The notes under the pieces are model-generated. The model did not search any database, was not told the DNA's origin, and saw nothing but the letters and a program-made list of their open reading frames with translations. A stretch of DNA of 24,382 nucleotides from Acidobacteriaceae bacterium (GTDB lineage Bacteria > Acidobacteriota > Terriglobia > Terriglobales > Acidobacteriaceae): positions 1 through 24,382 of the forward strand of contig PLST01000148.1 of the NCBI GenBank assembly GCA_003164255.1, written 5' to 3'. Below are positions 22,862-24,382 of this stretch, piece after piece. The stretch's first letter is position 1, and every line of letters begins with the position of its first letter. The position numbers and the translations under genes were made by a program.

Positions 22862-24034
22862 CTATTCCGCGGGCGCAGCCGTCAGAGCCAACGTCTTTTT
22901 GATCGCCTGGGCGAGCATTTCTGGAGAGCTAATTGCAAAAACAGTTCCGTGCATGTCCCTGGTCAATTGCTCCACTCCGTCTGGGGCGCTGCCGATATAG
23001 GGAAATAACTCGAAATAAAAGAAATGAGCTTTAGAAATCTCGATGTCCCTGGTCATATCTCGTGGCAGCTTCTCCCATGCATGACTGCCCCCGGCGCCGA
23101 GGAAGATGATATCGTCTGGAGGCTCCTTCGATGAAGACTCCCTCTGTGCAAGGCCTACCAAGAAACTGGTCCAGGAACCTTTTTTGAGCGCCTGATACGG
23201 GATGGTGGCAAAATCTATCTGCTCCAATGCCCTCTCGAGCTTTGAGAAGCCGTCGGCATCGAATTTGTCCAGACTGAGAACCTGCTGCTGTTCGTCAAGG
23301 TTGAAAGCGACAAGGTTCACCGACTTGCAGGGAAGTTGGTTGAGTAAGGTGACAAGCGATTGCAGGAGGATAGCCCGATCCCATGCTTGGAGTCGCGCTG
23401 TCCCAAATCGGCCATGCGCGTTCAACAACACCGTCAAGCGTTGACCTTTGGCCGCGAGGGAGCCATTCCACCGCGCATCAACCAGAGGAGCAACGGCGCC
23501 CGGCTGAAGCACAACAGGGATATTCCCGGCCCCTCTGGCATCGGCGGGCTTCAGTTTCTTCCGCGCGCGGCACATGTGGCCTTGACCGTCCGCCAGAACG
23601 ACCTCTAGGGAATATCGTCCTGACCCCATCGCAAACCCGCCACTCGTCCGGACCTCTAACTTGGATAGCGGAGCGTCGAAGCCAGATTGGGAATGCGGCT
23701 GAACCTGCGGTATGTCGAAATACTCCAACAGGATTGTGGGCTTCCCGAACTCGGGTGTGACTCTCACGAGAATCACCAGGCGCTCACCTGAGTGAAGTTT
23801 TTCTCCAAGGCGGCAATTGATCGCGAATCCCGCCAAATAGCGGAAAAGGAGATCGAGCTGCATACTGCTTGAAAGCTGGATGTTGCAGGGTAATGAATTC
23901 TTCAACGATGCGTGGTCAAGGATCCAAGTTGCATGAAGAAGAACCTCGCCCTTCACCAACTGCTGAGCGCCCGCAACGCTAGCAACGAGACAACTCAACA
24001 TGAACAGCCGAGCGATGCTGAGGAGCAGTCTCAT
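22862..24034 (-). CDS. secreted VWFA-like protein, acidobacterial type, MIDAS apparently lost
   Basis: 390 residues with a signal peptide (MRLLLSIARLFMLSCLVASV then AGAQ). The N-terminal half (about 25-190) is beta-rich and of unknown type. The C-terminal half (about 210-390) has the alternation of a von Willebrand A domain: LTVLLNAHGRFG (strand 1), SVNLVAFNLDEQQQVLSLDK, ERALEQIDFATIPYQALKKG, DDIIFLGAGGSH. It resembles the VWFA-related proteins of acidobacteria. The usual DxSxS metal site after strand 1 reads NAHGR instead, so metal-dependent binding is doubtful. The ATG at 24034 is chosen for the immediate signal peptide; the frame extends to 24154. It follows rho on the same strand after about 185 nt. 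I cannot assign a partner or ligand. Confidence 0.72.
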   Translation of the reverse strand: MRLLLSIARLFMLSCLVASVAGAQQLVKGEVLLHATWILDHASLKNSLPCNIQLSSSMQLDLLFRYLAGFAINCRLGEKLHSGERLVILVRVTPEFGKPTILLEYFDIPQVQPHSQSGFDAPLSKLEVRTSGGFAMGSGRYSLEVVLADGQGHMCRARKKLKPADARGAGNIPVVLQPGAVAPLVDARWNGSLAAKGQRLTVLLNAHGRFGTARLQAWDRAILLQSLVTLLNQLPCKSVNLVAFNLDEQQQVLSLDKFDADGFSKLERALEQIDFATIPYQALKKGSWTSFLVGLAQRESSSKEPPDDIIFLGAGGSHAWEKLPRDMTRDIEISKAHFFYFELFPYIGSAPDGVEQLTRDMHGTVFAISSPEMLAQAIKKTLALTAAPAE

Positions 24035-24218
24035 CTTCGCGAATCTGCTTCCGCTACTCAATCCGGACAGGGCACACAAGGAGAACAGGCGAAAACCGAT
24101 GCGGTCAATATAGCACGGAATAGCACGGAGGAGCCTCGCATGCACGGGGCTCACTCTATGCCATGACTGTTTTGGCGAGAGTTCCGGCGGAAGAAGGGAC
24201 TCCCCGCTGGAAATGCCT

Positions 24219-24382
24219 CTACAACTGGTTCATGTTGAGGAGGAACTCGGCGTTGTTGCGAACCTTCTCAAGCCGGCTGATAAGCAACTCCATCGCTTCA
24301 ACCGGTGAAAGCGGGTTAAGCACCTTGCGCAATACCCAGATGCGCGAAAGATCGTCTTTGGGGATCAGCAGCTCTTCCTTGC
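24219..24382 (-). CDS. rho: transcription termination factor Rho, C-terminal 53 residues (partial)
   Basis: Only the last 53 codons lie in the window; the gene continues beyond the edge on the minus strand. KEELLIPKDDLSRIWVLRKV, then SPVEAMELLISRLEKVRNNAEF matches the conserved Rho C-terminus (KEELL...WILRK...AMEFLI...KTNDDF in E. coli). Rho is the hexameric RNA helicase for factor-dependent termination. The stop is TAG at 24219-24221. Confidence 0.92.
   Translation of the reverse strand, partial: KEELLIPKDDLSRIWVLRKVLNPLSPVEAMELLISRLEKVRNNAEFLLNMNQL

Noticed and set aside
1..24382. CRISPR array, insertion sequence, prophage or toxin-antitoxin module
   Set aside because: No regularly spaced repeats, transposase or integrase motifs, or small paired toxin genes were seen.

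Overview
The window looks like a chromosomal segment of a GC-rich Gram-negative bacterium, most likely an acidobacterium of the Terriglobia type. Reasons: a very large Oar-like TonB-dependent receptor with an N-terminal carboxypeptidase-regulatory-like domain, a VWFA-like secreted protein of the kind common in acidobacteria, a DUF1569 protein, GTG/TTG starts with good Shine-Dalgarno sites, and the C-terminus of Rho. No phage genes, insertion sequences or CRISPR arrays were seen. The genus cannot be named from this.

Region by region. (1) 1-3870, minus strand: a TonB-dependent receptor (147-3404) preceded by a 430-nt leader. The leader starts at a near-consensus promoter whose predicted +1 is the A of an ATG opening a 30-residue peptide with 10 cysteines. 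A strong intrinsic terminator follows. Part of the terminator's 5' arm can pair instead with the cysteine-codon region. This reads as a leaderless, cysteine-codon transcription attenuator. The receptor itself has no cysteine and only two internal methionines, which fits use under sulfur limitation. This is the most interesting object in the window. (2) 3978-7188: a DUF1569 protein (minus), then on the plus strand a lipoprotein, a small membrane protein and a DinB/maleylpyruvate-isomerase-like protein. (3) 7289-9142: a probably Tat-exported gamma-glutamyltransferase-family enzyme. (4) 9216-15678: a translationally coupled envelope operon of a DUF1175 protein (YfaT-like, with a Cys/His pair resembling NlpC/P60), a thioester-bearing alpha-2-macroglobulin (YfaS/YfhM family) and a polytopic membrane protein.

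(5) 15646-18422, minus: a penicillin-binding transpeptidase overlapping by 4 nt a SpoIID protein fused to a C-terminal HEFLH metallopeptidase-like domain. The end of this pair overlaps the end of region 4 convergently, so regions 4 and 5 form an island of cell-wall and periplasm genes. (6) 18467-22354, minus: an O-methyltransferase, a DUF362 protein and a HAD-UbiA fusion prenyltransferase. (7) 22640-24382, minus: tRNA-Ala(CGC), a VWFA-like secreted protein and the partial rho gene.

Working links: the leader peptide probably gates the receptor in cis. DUF1175, alpha-2-macroglobulin, the membrane protein, the transpeptidase and SpoIID plausibly act together in the periplasm on peptidoglycan or in defence of it. 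UbiA and DUF362 are probably co-transcribed.
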